Origin: Melastoma dodecandrum
Taxonomy: Eukaryota > Streptophyta > Magnoliopsida > Myrtales > Melastomataceae
Direction of reading: 5' to 3'
Assembly: GCA_029817715.1 (NCBI GenBank)
Contig: JARUPY010000085.1
Span: forward strand, 1,488,001 to 1,552,000
DNA: 64,000 nucleotides
In this document: piece after piece, positions 27,819 to 40,867 of the stretch
Layout of the letters: the number at the start of each line of letters is the position of its first letter
How positions within the stretch are numbered: the first letter of the stretch is position 1
Position numbers and translations under genes: made by a program
Notes under the pieces: generated by a model
What the model was told of the DNA's origin: nothing
The model's database searches: none
The model's input: the letters and a program-made list of their open reading frames with translations, nothing else

Positions 27819-29040
27819 TTAGTTTGGGGCCTGCTTTATTTGGGCTTCAAATGGCCCCATTACTAGATCGTGATCTTTCCGGGTCTTACCGGTGAGCATT
27901 GACTTGCACATAAGAAATGTCATATTGCTTGATTGACTCTCAGGGTTGGATTTCGCTGTACTCAGCTCGGAATCTTCGTGGGGCCTGGGCCTGCCCATGC
28001 TCACACTATTGGAGGCCGCCTCGGCTTCCTCAAGGGCCTGGATAAGCCTCCAGAGACATCTGTACCCATCATCCGTCGGGGACTTGGGCATTAGGTGCTC
28101 CGCAATGTCGGCCGGAGTCATCTTCACTTGTGCTAGCAACTGTTGCACGCGATCGAACATTGCATGCTTCTCAACGTTGAGGTAGTTCCTGGCGAGCACT
28201 TTGAAGCCCTCGAAGCTGCAGGGTGACAGCTCGATGTGCTTGTCCATCCTGCCCCTCCTTATTAGCGCGGGTCGAGCTTCTCCATGACGTTGGTGGTGAA
28301 AACAATTAGCCTCTCCCCTCTGCAGGAAGACCACAACCCATCGATGACGTTTAAGAGCCCGGAAAGGGTGACCCTGCTCGGGGCCTCCTCGTGGGAATCT
28401 CTTCGCCGGCTTTCCCTGTGCGCCCTCTCGATTTCTTCCTCCATGGACATCTCGAAGGTTGTCTTCTTCCTCTGCCCCGTGAGGTCGAGTGATCAGTCGA
28501 TGTTCTCGATCACGATGATCAGGAGCCTCCGCAGCTCCGTGTTGTCCCTCACAGCTGTAAGCTCGAGGTCATAAATGTCATAGTGCAGGAAATTCGCCAT
28601 CGCGGCAATCATCGTGGACTTCCCTGTCCCCGGGGGGCCATACAGGGGGTACCCTCCCTTCCAGGCCTTGCCGATCCTTGCATAGTAATCCCTGCTCTTG
28701 GTGAAAGTCACGAGATCCTCAATGATCTCCTGCTTCTTGTCAGGCTCCATTGCCATGGTGTCGAACGTCGCTGGGTGCTCAAACACAATGTGGCTCCACA
28801 TGGTCGGCTTGTAGCTCATGAACTTGAGCCCGGGGGAGTTCGTGTAGAGCTTCCTCTGCCGGTTCTTTAACCTGATCTCCTTTCCTTCCTCGATAACGTG
28901 CCTCAGGTACAACCCAGTGACGATCGCCCAATGCTTCTGGTGGCAGGTTAGCCGGAAGAACTTCTTCTCCTGCTCAGGGTAGTACCCCATGGTCATTGGC
29001 CGAGGCTGCGACTTGGTCCTCCCTGACACCCACCACACCT

Positions 29041-29321
29041 TGTCAAGAAACAGGGGCTAGTGCATAAGAAGAGACAGAATAAGAAGTTTGATAAGTCTGC
29101 AGACGGAGGTTGAAGTTGTAGACTGAAGTTGGTTTTGTAAAGTAGGCCGTGGGCCGCAATATCAATTCATTTGTAAAAAGGGTGTAATATAAGACAAGTG
29201 GTGGATGTTGGAGTTTGTTACAACAGAATACTACAATTTCCTTTTCCTTCCTCTTTTCTGTTTTCCTCTCTGAGACTTGGGTCCCACTGGAGATGGCGAA
29301 CTCCTCCGGCGTAGTTTAAGA
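29041..29321 (+). repeat. 5' LTR of the 29041-34169 copia element
   Basis: 281 bp, unusually short. Includes GAGACTTGGGTCCCACTGG near its end, which the 3' LTR does not have. Confidence 0.92.
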
Positions 29322-29402
29322 TGGTATCAGAGCAACGCTGTGGTCGTCGCTCATATCTGCAAGCAGTTGTCGGAGCGGTAGAAGTGTCGAAATAGAAGAT
29401 AA

Positions 29403-32400
29403 ATGCAGCAGATTGCAGAAATAAGGGAAAGTCGTGTCGTCATGCAGCTGATTGAGGATCCAACCTTACCGTATTATCTGCAGCAATCAGATACACTCAC
29501 ATCGGTGGTAATCACACCTCCTTTGGATGGGTTTAACTACATTACGTGGAGCCGTTCATTCCAAATGGCACTAGTTTTCAGAAATAAATTAGTTTTTATA
29601 GATGTTAGAATCCAAAAGCCTACTGCAGAGAGTGAGTTCTATGATGCGTGGATGAGATGCAACACGATGATAGTGTCTTGGTTGCTTAGATCAGTCACAG
29701 AATATATTGCGAGTAATATCTTCTACATGAGTTCTGTTGTGGATATCTGGAATATGCTAAAACGAAGGTATGCGTAGCCAGATAATGTGAAAATTAATAA
29801 GCTACAGCAAATGCTGATGACTGTAGTACAAGGGAGCAGATCAATATATGCATATTACACCGAATTGAATGGCATTTGAGAAGAACTCAAGAATTTCAGA
29901 CCTTTGCCATGCTGTAAGTGTGGGAAGTGTAATGGAGAATGTTTTAAGCCCTTTGTAGAGGCTCAGATGCATGACTATGTCAATACATTCTTGCTGGGTT
30001 TAAATGATGCATATGATGTGCTTAAAAGCCGCGTATTGAGCATGAAGCCATTGCCTACATTGGATGAAGTCTACAGTATGACAATTCAGAAGGAGTCCTA
30101 TTGAAAAGGCAGAGATATTGAAGTGGATAAGATAGGAATGAGAATTGATTCAATGGCATTAGCTGCTCCTACTGCAATAACTGGAATATTTGATCCTAGA
30201 AGAAGAATCAGAAGATTTGATCTGGTATGTTCACACTGTGGTAAGAAAGGGCATGTCAAAGAGAGATGTTTTTACATAATTGGATTTCCTAATGCTGGGA
30301 TGAATAGAGGCAGAGGTGCTGGAAGAGGAGCACGCATGGTTGCAGCTTCTGAAGTGCAACTTGAAGAGAGCTTATTTGGGAATTTAGTTGGTCCAGAATT
30401 TTGTGAAGCCAAAGGGCATGTTCAAAAGCTAATGTACTTACTCAGTGATCAGAAAGGGCAGCCTTCTACAAATCCCGAGACTTTCTTAAATAATAAAATT
30501 GTTGTGATCAATTCCACTTCTGTTAATGCTTCCACTTCAAATCTTTCAAACACAGCAGGTATTCCTTTAGCTTTAAATGCCACACATACAGAATTTGATA
30601 TGGCCTTTGAATGGGTAATTGATACTCGTGCCACCAATCACATTGTAAGCAAAATCAGCTATTTTTCTGACTTCAAACATATTCATGATGTTTCTGTCAA
30701 ACTTCCAAATGGTGAAAAAAGTAGCAGTTACTCATAGAGGAACTGTGAAGCTCTCAAACAATCTCATCATTCGAGATACACTGTTTTCATTTAAATCTTC
30801 AAACCTATTCATGATGCTTCTGCTTATTCCCTCTTTCCATTTAAATCTTCTTTCTGTCAGTCAATTAGTGCATTCACATCATTTTTCAGTTATATTCTTT
30901 AAAGGTTTTTGTTTCATTCAGGATCTGTCTACATGGAGGACGATTGGACTTACTAAGGAGAGTGCTGGCTTGTACATCCTACAGAGAAAAGCAAGTGACA
31001 GATTCCTTGAACTCCTTAGTTGTTCTAATGAAGGTTATAAGTCGTGTGTAGCTTCTGTTAAGTCTGAATTTGATATCTGGCATCATAGATTAGGTCATCC
31101 TTCATTTTACAAGTTACAAATGTTGCAAAGGTGTAATGATTTGAAACCGTGCTTTAATAAATCAGTTTGTTCTACTTGTCATTTTGCAAAACAAAGAAAA
31201 CCTCCGTTTCCTATTCACTTGAGTAGTTCTAAACTGTGTTTTGAGCTGATTCATTGTGATGTTTGGGGTTCTTACTCGGTTAGCACATTGGAAGGTTTTT
31301 TATTTTTCCTTACTATAGTAGATGATCATAGCAGAGTTACATGGGTTTTTCTGTTAAAATCAAAGTCCGAAGTTTTTGTTCTGTTGCCACAGTTCTGTAA
31401 AATGATTCAAAATCAATTTCAAAGTAATGTCAAAATCATTAGAACTGACAACGACACAGAGTTTCTATTGCATCAGTTTTACAAAGAACAAGGGATTTTA
31501 CATCAAACATCATGTGTTGAAACGCTTGAGCAGAATGGTGTAGTTGAAATGAAGCATCAACATCTTTTAAATGTCACAAGAGCTTTATTGGTTCAATCTG
31601 GTTTACCTGCTCATTTCTGGGGATTTGCAGTTTTAACTGCAACACATATTATAAACAAATTACCTTCATCAGTTTTGAAAGATAAAACCCCTTTTGAAGT
31701 TTTGTTTCTTCGAAATCCAGATTATTCTCATCTTAGAGTCTTTGGTAGTCTATGTTATGTGTCAACTATACAGCAAGGCAAGCATAAACTTGATGCAAGG
31801 GCTCTAAAATGCATTTTTATAGGATATCACCCTGGAACTAAAGGATACAAAGTTTATAATTTGATAACACACAAAATCTTTCCATCAAGGATTGTGTATT
31901 TTTATGAGCATATTTTTCCATTTCAAAGGCATGATAGTTATGATGTTACTTCTGATATGGATGTAAACAAGTTGTCACTGCCAGAATTTGTGCCTGTATC
32001 AATGCAAGAAGATAGATGTAATACTGATGTTGCTCAAAATAGTCAAAATTTACTAGAACAAAATGATAGTCATAACACAGAGTCATTGGTCAGAGAACAA
32101 GATTTACATGGAGAGACTGAAAACACATGTTATAGGAGGAGTTCCAGGGTCAAGAACTTGCCTTCCTATTTGAAGGATTACCACTTAAATCTATCACTCT
32201 CTGATGATGCTGGTTCATCTTCCTCTACTGGTCAGTTCTCTACAGCTCATCCTTTACATAATGTTGTTTCATATAGTTCTTTGTCTCCTTCATATAAAGC
32301 CTTTGCTGTGAATGTTATGACACATTCTGATCCAACATGTTATGGGGAGGCTGTTCTTGATGAAAAATGGCGACAGGCCATAGTTGTTGAGCTTCGTGCC

Positions 32401-33900
32401 TCGGCTGAGAAAAAAACTTGGATTGTTACTGAATTACCAGAGGGCAAATCTCCAATTGGGTGTAAGTGGTTGTTCAAAACCTAATACAAGGCTGATGGCA
32501 CTATAGACAAGTATAAAGCAAGGTTAGTTGTAAAAGGATATACTCAAAAGGAGGGAGTAGATTATACGGAGACTTTTAGTCCTGTAGCCAAACATGCAAC
32601 TGTGAGGGTGTTTCTTGCTTTGGCGGCTGTGCGCAATTGGCATCTTTGCCAGATGGATATTAATAATGTGTTTCTTAATGGGGATCTAACTGAAGAGGTT
32701 TATATGGATATTCCTTTGGGACTTGAAGTGGATGACTTGCAGTTTAAGGAGGAGAAATATGGCAAAGGGAAGTCACAGAAAGTTTGTAAACTGCAGAAGT
32801 CATTGTATGGACTTAAACAAGCTTCAAGACAATGGAATTCCACTTTTGTGTCAGCCTTATTGAAATATGATTTTGCTCAGGCAAGATCAGATTACTCTCT
32901 ATTTGTAAAAGGAGAGGGACATCAATTTGTGGCTTTATTGGTGTATATGGACGACATAACAATTGGAAGTACTGATATGCAGGAGATTGAGAATGTCAAG
33001 AGGTACTTACATACCTGTTTCAAACTGAAACACTCAGGAGACTTAAAATTCTTTCTGGGATTGGAATTTGCACGATCCAAGGCAGGTATAGTGCTGTCAC
33101 AGAGGAAGTATGCACTGGAAATGCTAAAGGAGCATAAGATGCTTGGAGTGAAACCAGCAAATGTGTCAATTCTTCCTGGACACAAGCTATCCAAAGAAGC
33201 GAGTGATATCTTGCAGAATGCAACAGTATACAGGAAGTTAGTGGGGAAATTTTAGTACCTTACATTGACTAGACCTGATCTGATGTATTCTGTGCAACTA
33301 CTAACATAGTTCATGGAAAAACCTGCTAGAATGCATTTTGAGGCAGCTTTGCAAGTACTCAGGTATGTTAAGCAAGCACTTGGGAAATGAATCTTCTTTA
33401 GCTCTGAACCTTCAAATGAGTTGACTGCATATTGTGATAGCAACTGGGGAAGTTGTCAAGATACTAGGAGGTCTTTGACTGGATATTATGTGCTCTTTGG
33501 AGGTTCCTTGGTTTCTTGAAAGACTAAGAAGCAACCTACAGTAGCAAGGAGCTCGGCAGAAGCAGAATATGGGGCCTTAGGAGCAGTAACATGTGAACTG
33601 ATGTGGCTAGTAGCACTGCTAAAAGATTGCAGAGAGGAAGTAAGGAGGCCAATTATCTTGTTTTGAGATAATCAATCAGCTATTTACTTGAGAAAGAACC
33701 TAGTTTTCCATGAAAGGACAAAACACTTAGAGAAAGACTGTCATTTTGTGAGAGACAAGGTACAAGGAGGTTTCGTGCAATTGCAATTTGTTTCTTCTGT
33801 CCTACAAGTAGCAGAGTTGTATACAAAAGCTTTCTTCTGTCCTACAAGTGGTTGGTAAGCAAGATATACATGAAGGATATATACGCACCTCTTGAGGGGG
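29403..33900 (+). pseudogene. Decayed copia gag-pol
   Basis: Pieces in order: gag (PLDGFNYITWSRSFQMAL, stop at 29776), zinc knuckle CSHCGKKGHVKERC, protease region WVIDTRATNH where the catalytic triplet D-T/S-G now reads D-T-R, integrase zinc region (HHRLGHPS...CSTCHFAKQRK), and catalytic segments including HCDVWGS and IRTDNDTEF. A frame change lies near 30700 and a TAA at 32482-32484. RT follows with VYMDDITIGS. The RNase H part has repeated stops (33253, 33307, 33388, 33519, 33664) but stays readable up to SIYLRK-type sequence (AIYLRKNLVFHERTKHLE). It cannot make an active polyprotein. Confidence 0.9.
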
Positions 33901-33902
33901 AG

Positions 33903-34169
33903 TGTCAAGAAACAGGGGCTAGTGCACAAGAAGGGACAGAAGAATTAGTTTGATAAGTCTGCAGATGGATGTTGAAGTTGTAGACTAAAGTTGGTTTTGT
34001 AATGTGGGCCGTGGGCCACAATATTAATTCATTTGTAAAAAGGGTGTAATATAAGACAAGTGGTGGAGGTTAGAGTTGGTGACAATAGAATAATACAATT
34101 TCCTTTTCCCTCCTCTTTTCTGTTTTCCTCTCTATCGGAGATGGCGAACTCCTCCGGCGTAGTTTAAGA
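33903..34169 (+). repeat. 3' LTR of the 29041-34169 copia element
   Basis: 267 bp, ends TTTAAGA immediately before the CACCT target duplication. Confidence 0.92.
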
Positions 34170-34503
34170 CACCTTAACCCCCTCGTACTCATCAGTCACC
34201 TTCTCTGACTAGTCAAGCTCAGGATCAAGCTTCTACTATCCTTCCTGATCTCGACCTTCAGTTTCCTGGCGTCCCTGACGTGTTTGTGCTCTGGTACGCC
34301 TCGACGGCCGCATAGGCCTCGCTCCTCCTCATTCCATCCCCAGATATCTCATGGACGGAGACCTGGACATAGGGCTCCAGGAAAGCGAAGAACCTGCAGG
34401 CATGCCCCTCGGCAAAGCGGCGGACCTCGTAAGGGCAGTACTGCAAGAGAACAGCCCAGACGAACATGAGGCTGGCCAGGGTGGATCCCATGGTGGCGAA
34501 CAT

Positions 34504-36237
34504 GGGAGGAAGGGAGACATCATCCTGTTCATATAATACTAAAAGAAACTTACCCAATGGGACTAACAAAAAACACTTCGAACCAGAACAAAAATGATGG
34601 TGCTTTTCACCTGTGTAAAGGCGGCAGCAACAACAACAACACGGAGAAGAACAATGGTTAGGCCAGAAAGAAAGGGGAGAGAGAATCCGACAGGATGGAA
34701 AAGTTGGGGGTTCCTTTGTTTTTATCCACTTCCGACATCTTTTGCCTTTTTGGGAGTGGAGGGGGAATTATTGCTGTTACTAAGTTAGTGAAGTGGTCCT
34801 CCCAAACACACAAACACGCAAGCAAGCTTAACCAAAGAGTTATTACAACATGGGATTGTGTTTTGTTGTGGTATTCTTTAAACTTCATTAAAAAAATGTG
34901 TTGGTGTGGGGGAAAGTTTAATGTCAGACGTGGGTTTGAATGGGACTTGTCGTAAAGTGACCAGGAGGATGCAAGGTGAGATCCCCACAAGCCCCAAAAT
35001 AATTGGTCAAAATGAATATATACTTTATTAAGAAAAGTAGGACACCTTTGCCTTGATCCATCCCCTAATTGTCCGGGATTCGGGCTGAACACCACCAAAG
35101 AAAGAATCAAGATCCAAAATGCCTGTCCATCTTCCTTTTACTTCATTTTGGGGCCTTCTCCTTAAAAGGTTCCGCTTCTCCTATTTCTTCCCGTCGAAAA
35201 TACGGTTAATTTAAAAAAAAATTATAAAATACGGTTCGTATTTAGTAAATTACGAATACATGCCTCCTAAATTATAAAGGGGACGGATTTTAAATCTGTC
35301 ATAGAGTTAAACATGCTAAGGCAGGTAACCCATTTGTTTGACACTTATAAAAATATCTAAATCAATCGAAAAATGGGCATTCGACGGGAGGCGAATTTTG
35401 AAAACGTGTCACCCTAAAATACCATAAGGGGCGGGTTTCTCTGGCTCACTTGATCAAAGCTTTTCCTTAACTTACCAAAGGTCTTGGGTTCGAATTTTCA
35501 GTTAAACTCTTGACAACTCATTATAAGAAAGACTCTAATCAACTAAGCTAGAAGATAAACGTTGCCCCCGGTCAGACACCAAGTTCATCGAAGTGTTAAC
35601 GTCGAAAAATTACAAGTGTTGGAGGGGCGGTTTTTGTCTAATGGGTTTGAGCGTGTTTTGAAGACCTGCCCCTCGTTATTTTCCCTAAGGGTGGGTATCT
35701 TTATAATTTAAGGCGCGTTTTAGTGGTAAATTCATATTTTATAAAATACGAACCGTATTTCATAATTTTTTTAAAAATAATTGTATTTCCGTACAAAACT
35801 TATTTTTTAACATTTCTTTCTATGTCTAAGTTAGTTTTAAAAAAGTTCAATTGTCTCCGGCGAGTTTTGAATTTTGGAATTCCGCCTTTTTTTAAAGTGT
35901 TTCAAGATTTGTTCAAGACGAATTTTTTAAAATCCACCTTTACAACACTACAAACGTTAATTTAAAAATTGCGACCGTATCATATGCTCTGGTTTGGAGG
36001 TGGGTTTCATATTCGCAGGATGCAAAGAAATAGAAATGAATTCGAACCTTCAAAGTCTCTCTAGTGACAGATTCATTTCTTCTACATACACCAACCACAT
36101 CACAGTGGAGGGAGGACAATATATGTACGATGATGAGTCATGGGCTAGAAAAGACCTGGCCTGCAAAACTTCGGTTTTCTTTTCAATGTTTTCTCCTACT
36201 ACCAAATACATAAGGGCACGGATGAATATTTTCCCCG
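34504..36237. other. Spacer between the AAA-ATPase pseudogene and the GALT gene
   Basis: No gene. 34504-35190 is presumably former promoter sequence of the dead ATPase plus unique DNA. It contains the MITE candidate at 35195-35791. From 35990 on it is 3' flank of the galactosyltransferase gene. Confidence 0.45.
35195..35791. mobile_element. Candidate MITE (non-autonomous DNA transposon)
   Basis: The two ends are imperfect inverted copies over roughly 90 bases. The core ATACGGTTCGTATTT at 35229-35243 has its reverse complement at 35742-35756. Flanking parts also pair: AAATACGG outer ends, and CCTAAATTATAAAGG (35266-35280) against TTTATAATTTAAGG at 35700. The total is about 0.6 kb with no ORF. 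I could not find a clear target duplication, so the ends are approximate. Confidence 0.55.
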
Positions 36238-39200
36238 TCATCTCATGTTGCAGCACACAGGCTTGCCGCCTTCTCGCAACTTGTCCCACAGACATGTCAT
36301 CTGCCTAGGAGACTGGTAGTGCGCCGTGTAGTAGTCTTTGATGCACCCGAACTGGCAGAACTTGTAGCTGTGCACGTACTCCACCGGTTTCGTGCCGTTA
36401 AACTGTTCCACCCACATGCCTACACTCACGTCCTCCATCTTGAATAGCTGCAAAATTTCGATGAATGTGCAGAGGACGATAAATTACTGATGTTTTCGTG
36501 GAAGTTGAAATATCAAGAGATCTTCCTGCTACCCACCCTTAGTTTGAGGGTCTCAAATTCAGTCACGATGAAACGCGCAATGTCGGAGGACAGCACGTAG
36601 CCTGGTCCGTTTGCATAAGGGGGGTATTCTTCCTCTGGCCACTCCTGGAACCAGGATTCAGTCAAGTGTGAATTATATGAATGGTATGGGACCAAAGGGG
36701 TGCGATGAAGGAAATCAAGGCCCCGACCATCCCTACCTCGTAAGTCACGGCCCATTTCCCATATCGGAGGGGCTTGTGATAGAAGTTGATGTTTCCAATA
36801 TACAAGCTCTTACTGATGGGAACCTTCCTCACTTCATCCAAAACTGCGTCCAATCTAACGAACGTATCATCATCACATTTCATGACGTACTTTGCAGACA
36901 ATGTGCGAACCTGGTAGAAAAAAAGGTCAAAAGAAAGTATATGAGCAACATCGCCAATTACGCCTGCCACGGACTGGTTCAGATTCCACTCTACTCACCC
37001 CATGCTCGCAAATGGCCACAGTTTTCAGGACAACGAGATCATAGTTATCCATGTATGGCACAATAACAATGTCACCGAAGAAATCTGCCTCTTTCTTCAG
37101 CTCCACGTTCACTTCCTTTCGAGCATGCTATCAAGAAAAGAAAACAGGCCATCAAAGACACGGTCTGGCAGAAAGAATAGGCTAATCTTTCAGAGTAACC
37201 AGTGTGTGCCTCCAAGTAAATGAGAGCTTAAGCAATAGCCTTACCAGAGCAACAAAAAAACGAGCAACAACTTCGGAAGATCTAACAAGCTTGTGCTGCA
37301 TCCATGACTTCCTCACAGCCATACGCTCGGCAAAGTGATTTCCAGCTGAAAGGATGCCGATGAACATTTCCGTGGGCTTATCATGAACTGGGGGGGCTTG
37401 CCATCGGCTGGACAACTCCAGATGTCTCTGAGGAGCATAATTGGGGTGCACAGTAGGCAGGGTAGCAGCAAATACGGAATGCACATTGACATCTCCATTC
37501 AAGGTTAGCCCCGTGGCATCTTCAAGAGCAAATCCCTGGTCATGAAGGAATAAGATAAGTGTTGAATGCCACTCCAGGAATTAATAGGGACAAGGTAAAG
37601 ACGGAAAGAAGAGCAATATCAAATGAGACCACCTGCTTCTGTGGTGTTTACTTACTGTGCGATAAGGAAAAGACGTAACATGCCTTCCATCAATATTGAT
37701 ATGATAGCCCTCCAACCCCGCACTTATAGTCAAAACGAATAGCCTACCCTCGGCAAAAGGATATGGCCAATCTACTGCCACTTTCTTCTTTTTACCAATT
37801 AGCCTATTTAACCACCAAGACGTCTTTGACTCTTCCGAATGGTCATCATCATCCCGAATCCACTTCTCACACTTTAATAGCCCATCAACTGCATGAAATT
37901 TCCAAGATTATAAATTAAAATAACATCAAGAGTACAATCCTTATTACTACAATCTTTCCTGTTTATTATCTTCTCCAAAAAACTTCCAGATTCTATTCAA
38001 GGATCAACATTTATCGATACCCAAATAAACACAAGACCGTACATGTAAGGACCCATTAGAGCTCTATAATTGACACAATCCGTGCCTTCAACAAAAAGTA
38101 TTTGATTACCAAACAAAGTCACTCTCGATTTCATATGAAACTATGAAGAAATTTTTCAAAGATTGGACTTCATACAAACTTACCAGTCTCCTCGTCGGCC
38201 CTCGACTTCCAACCCTCGCACCGCAAAGCGGTCCCCCACTGCATCCGATAACATGTGTTCTGCTCAATCACCGGTTTCCCACTCCAATCCCCTTTTAACC
38301 TGGGGTTGAAGTGCAAGATCCTAGGTGGATCCTCTCCTTCGACGGTCCTCAACCCCTGCAACTCCATATGGAACTGCGACACCATCACCTGCTCGCCATC
38401 CTTCACCAATGCTATCTTCGGATCCGTCTCCGCATGAGCTCCCCTAGGCTCCCCAACCACAGTAATATGAGACCCCAATGTCAACCCACAAGGTAATACC
38501 ATTAGACGTTTCCGTTCCAAGAACTCTGTCCCTGACAACGATACCGAGTGTGGACATGACTCGGATGCATTTGCCGCCTCGAGTGCCACCGTCTTCTCAA
38601 GAAGCGCCTGGAAAATAAAATATCAAAACGATAAGACAAGACAACACCTTGCAGCAACCATCCACGTATCGCCATGCCGCAAACTTAGCCCTAACGAAAC
38701 TCGTCCATCTGAATCAGGACGACCAACCCAACTGAAGCCTAAGGATATCAGAACCCAGTAAGAATGTAAAGGCATCAATCCACGCATCACGTGCAAGGAA
38801 AAACCAAAAACCTGAACAGATTCCAAAAAAGGGACTAAATAGCAATGCCACTCACCTTCCCAGAAACCAACTCCTTCCAGAATTTATGGCCAACATCCCA
38901 GGCGACCTTGGCCGACTTATGAAGCCCAGAGAAGCCGTTCGTCACCCCGCTCTTCCAGGCGTTCTCGAAGTCGAGCCCCGACACCATGATCCTCCTCCTG
39001 TGGACGCCCCTCGCTCGGGCAGCCGAGGTGGGCGACAACCCGAACCCAGCTCCTGCCTCGCTGACATTGACACCGGGGCGGGAGGGGGCGACCTGGGTCT
39101 GGAGGTCCTGGTCGGTCTGCAACTTAACCAACCTGGGGATCGAGGAAAGGGTCTCCCGTGAAACATAGGGTATCTCCACAGTGACTAGGACTACGTACAA

Positions 39201-39287
39201 AATCCCGACACCCAGGAGGATTTGGAGGGATCTTTGGCGAGTGAGGGACAGGAAGGCGTCGAATCTGTCGCCCTTGGCTCTCTTCAT
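36238..39287 (-). CDS. Hydroxyproline O-galactosyltransferase (GT31 with galectin domain, GALT2-6 type)
   Basis: Eight exons (minus): 39287-38856, 38607-38184, 37888-37656, 37535-37245, 37127-36999, 36910-36737, 36644-36537, 36447-36238. The joined frame encodes 666 residues. It is a Golgi type II membrane protein: short basic N-terminus, a single anchor at about residues 21-38 ([18 protein letters not shown]), a stem, a galectin-like domain (about 165-370, with [16 protein letters not shown] and [20 protein letters not shown]), then the GT31 domain (about 400-660). The metal-binding triplet is CDDD at residues 516-518. Other family marks are [32 protein letters not shown] and EDVSVGMWV. These enzymes add the first galactose to hydroxyproline of arabinogalactan proteins. 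No lesions seen. The LTR of the large SIRE element begins 0.9 kb upstream of the start. Confidence 0.94.
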
Positions 39288-40206
39288 CGAGAAAGTCTCG
39301 AGCTTTCTTCGGCGACGCCTTCCCCCGCCGCCTACGATTTCAAGAAAACCCAGAACCTTTTGACCTGGGTCTGGGTCCGGGTGAGGGGGTGAGATTCAGG
39401 CTCCGAGTTCCTGGTTCAGGCCTTCGCAGTGGGGCCTCGATCGATCGCGATATCACAACGATCGAACTCTTGGGAAACACTCGGATGTCGGAGATGGCGA
39501 CGGATAGAGAGAGAAATTCCGTTGGTTTGGTCGGTCGCTTTTGGAGTTTAAACTTAATTTTTTTTCCTTTTTTTTTGAAATATAGTCTAAAAGAAGGAAT
39601 ATTTTTGAATATCTAATTCTATAATTTGAAGGGGGGGGGGGGGGGCAAAGGAATGTCCAATTTAATTACAGTCCCAACCCGACCAAACCCCAATAATCAC
39701 GGCCTAATGTCTTGAGTCTACGGTTTGATAATGGCTGGTGTTTGTTACTACTACTCAAACGTGTTGTTTTCCCATTTTTTTAACAGCCCTAAAAAATAAT
39801 ATTTCATTTTTCTCCTTTCCATTCCCCATACGACTAATATAAACACGTCACACACACATGCTCCCATGTTCGTTCTGGACTTACTCCAATAAATGCAGCT
39901 TCGGTGGCCAGATTCTGGGTGGCATCATCCTTCACTTTAATACGAAGTTAAAACTTTTAGGAAAGCAAAAGTATAAGCTTTTTGCCAAATTAAAAATAAA
40001 AAATAAAACCCCACCATTGTCGTTAACATTCGGAGTTATTAAATAATAAAAAGTTACATTATTAAGGACTAAGTAAAGGGGGGTGTGTTTTGATTTCAAA
40101 GGTCAACGATGAGAGAAAACGTAACATCCAATATAATAAAGAAATAATCATTATCTTCACACATTCAATATTTTTTAAATGTTCAATGTAATCATTATCT
40201 TCACGC
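39288..40206. other. Upstream region of the GALT gene
   Basis: Expected promoter of the galactosyltransferase. A 17-base run of G lies near 39631. The rest is AT-rich with no gene or clear repeat. Confidence 0.45.
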
Positions 40207-40857
40207 TGTTGAGGTGTTTTGATGATAAGCAATGACCTTCTGCAAAGCAGAAGTCAACCCTCTACACGACAGAAGCTAATCCTGACAGGAACCTTCTGTA
40301 AGAAAATATTTTTGTAATTAATAATTAATTACGAAATTAAGTGGGAATATTCCATGGGAATTATCCAATATGATCAGGTTAATTATCTGATCGAAATCAT
40401 TGCCAAAGAAATAAAATAGAATAATATATTTCCATTGGAGGAAATATAATCTTCTATTTATGGTAACATTCTACAAGGTTGTTTCAACCTTCTGTGAATC
40501 TATCCGATCACCAAAACCCGTTATCTAGGATGTTTATCCACGTCATCTGTCTAGATACATTCACTTAAGTATCTTGAACAGAATGAATCGAATTAAACCA
40601 TTAAGGAAGTTAATCTTTGATTATTTCCGTTTGTAGAAGGCTGTCGACAAACCAGAACCTTCTGTAATGCAATATTCGTGGAAACAATCATCAAATTATT
40701 ATTAATTTGATTTGATACGTTTACCTAAAGAATATATGCCTAGTGTGACGTATTTGTAAATTAAATATTGTATTATATTCTAACCTTTTACTTTCCTTGT
40801 TCTGCAGAAGGCTGATTCGTCAGATTACCTTCTACACTTAGCGTTTTTGTCTTTGTG

Positions 40858-40867
40858 TATAAATAGG
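40858..40867 (+). promoter_or_regulatory. TATA box of the SIRE-type LTR
   Basis: TATAAATAGG, a textbook plant TATA box, with the same sequence in the 3' LTR at 50447-50456. Transcription would start near 40890. Nested inverted repeats lie just upstream: GCAGAAGG (40804-40811) pairs with CCTTCTAC, enclosing CTGATTCGTCAG (40812-40823), a UUCG-type loop. Confidence 0.7.

Larger units (their letters stand above)
29041..34169 (+). mobile_element. Ty1-copia retrotransposon, decayed, in the AAA-ATPase pseudogene
   Basis: 5129 bp. The target duplication CACCT is perfect at 29036-29040 and 34170-34174. LTRs begin TGTCAAGAAACAG and end TTTAAGA, giving non-canonical TG...GA ends. The primer-binding site TGGTATCAGAGC starts at 29322, directly after the 5' LTR, and the tract CTTGAGGGGGAG precedes the 3' LTR. 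These two anchors and the duplication agree on the ends. The coding region has many stops and shifts. The 3' LTR lacks a 14-bp stretch present in the 5' LTR. Confidence 0.93.
27819..34503 (-). pseudogene. BCS1/ASD-like AAA-ATPase pseudogene, split by a copia element
   Basis: Plant members of this family are intronless mitochondrial or ER AAA-ATPases with an N-terminal membrane segment. The N-terminal piece (34503-34170) starts MFATMGSTLASLMFVWAVLL and keeps FLEPYVQVSVHE. The rest (29040-27819) keeps WWVSGRTKSQ, Walker A in GPPGTGKST, LLNVIDGLWSS, IVFTTNVMEKLDP and a degraded arginine-rich C-terminus. Lesions besides the insertion: frame changes around 34260 and in 34180-34250, a TGA at 28495-28493 just after the Walker B segment (IIVIENID), and a one-base loss near 28266 (after EKLDP) that shifts the frame. 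It is dead. The copia insertion is only one of several hits, so its timing relative to the others is open. Confidence 0.88.

Noticed and set aside
29041..34171. Reading the decayed copia LTR as ending in CA two bases later
   Set aside because: The 5' LTR joins the primer-binding site directly after TTTAAGA, and the CACCT duplication is perfect only with that end.
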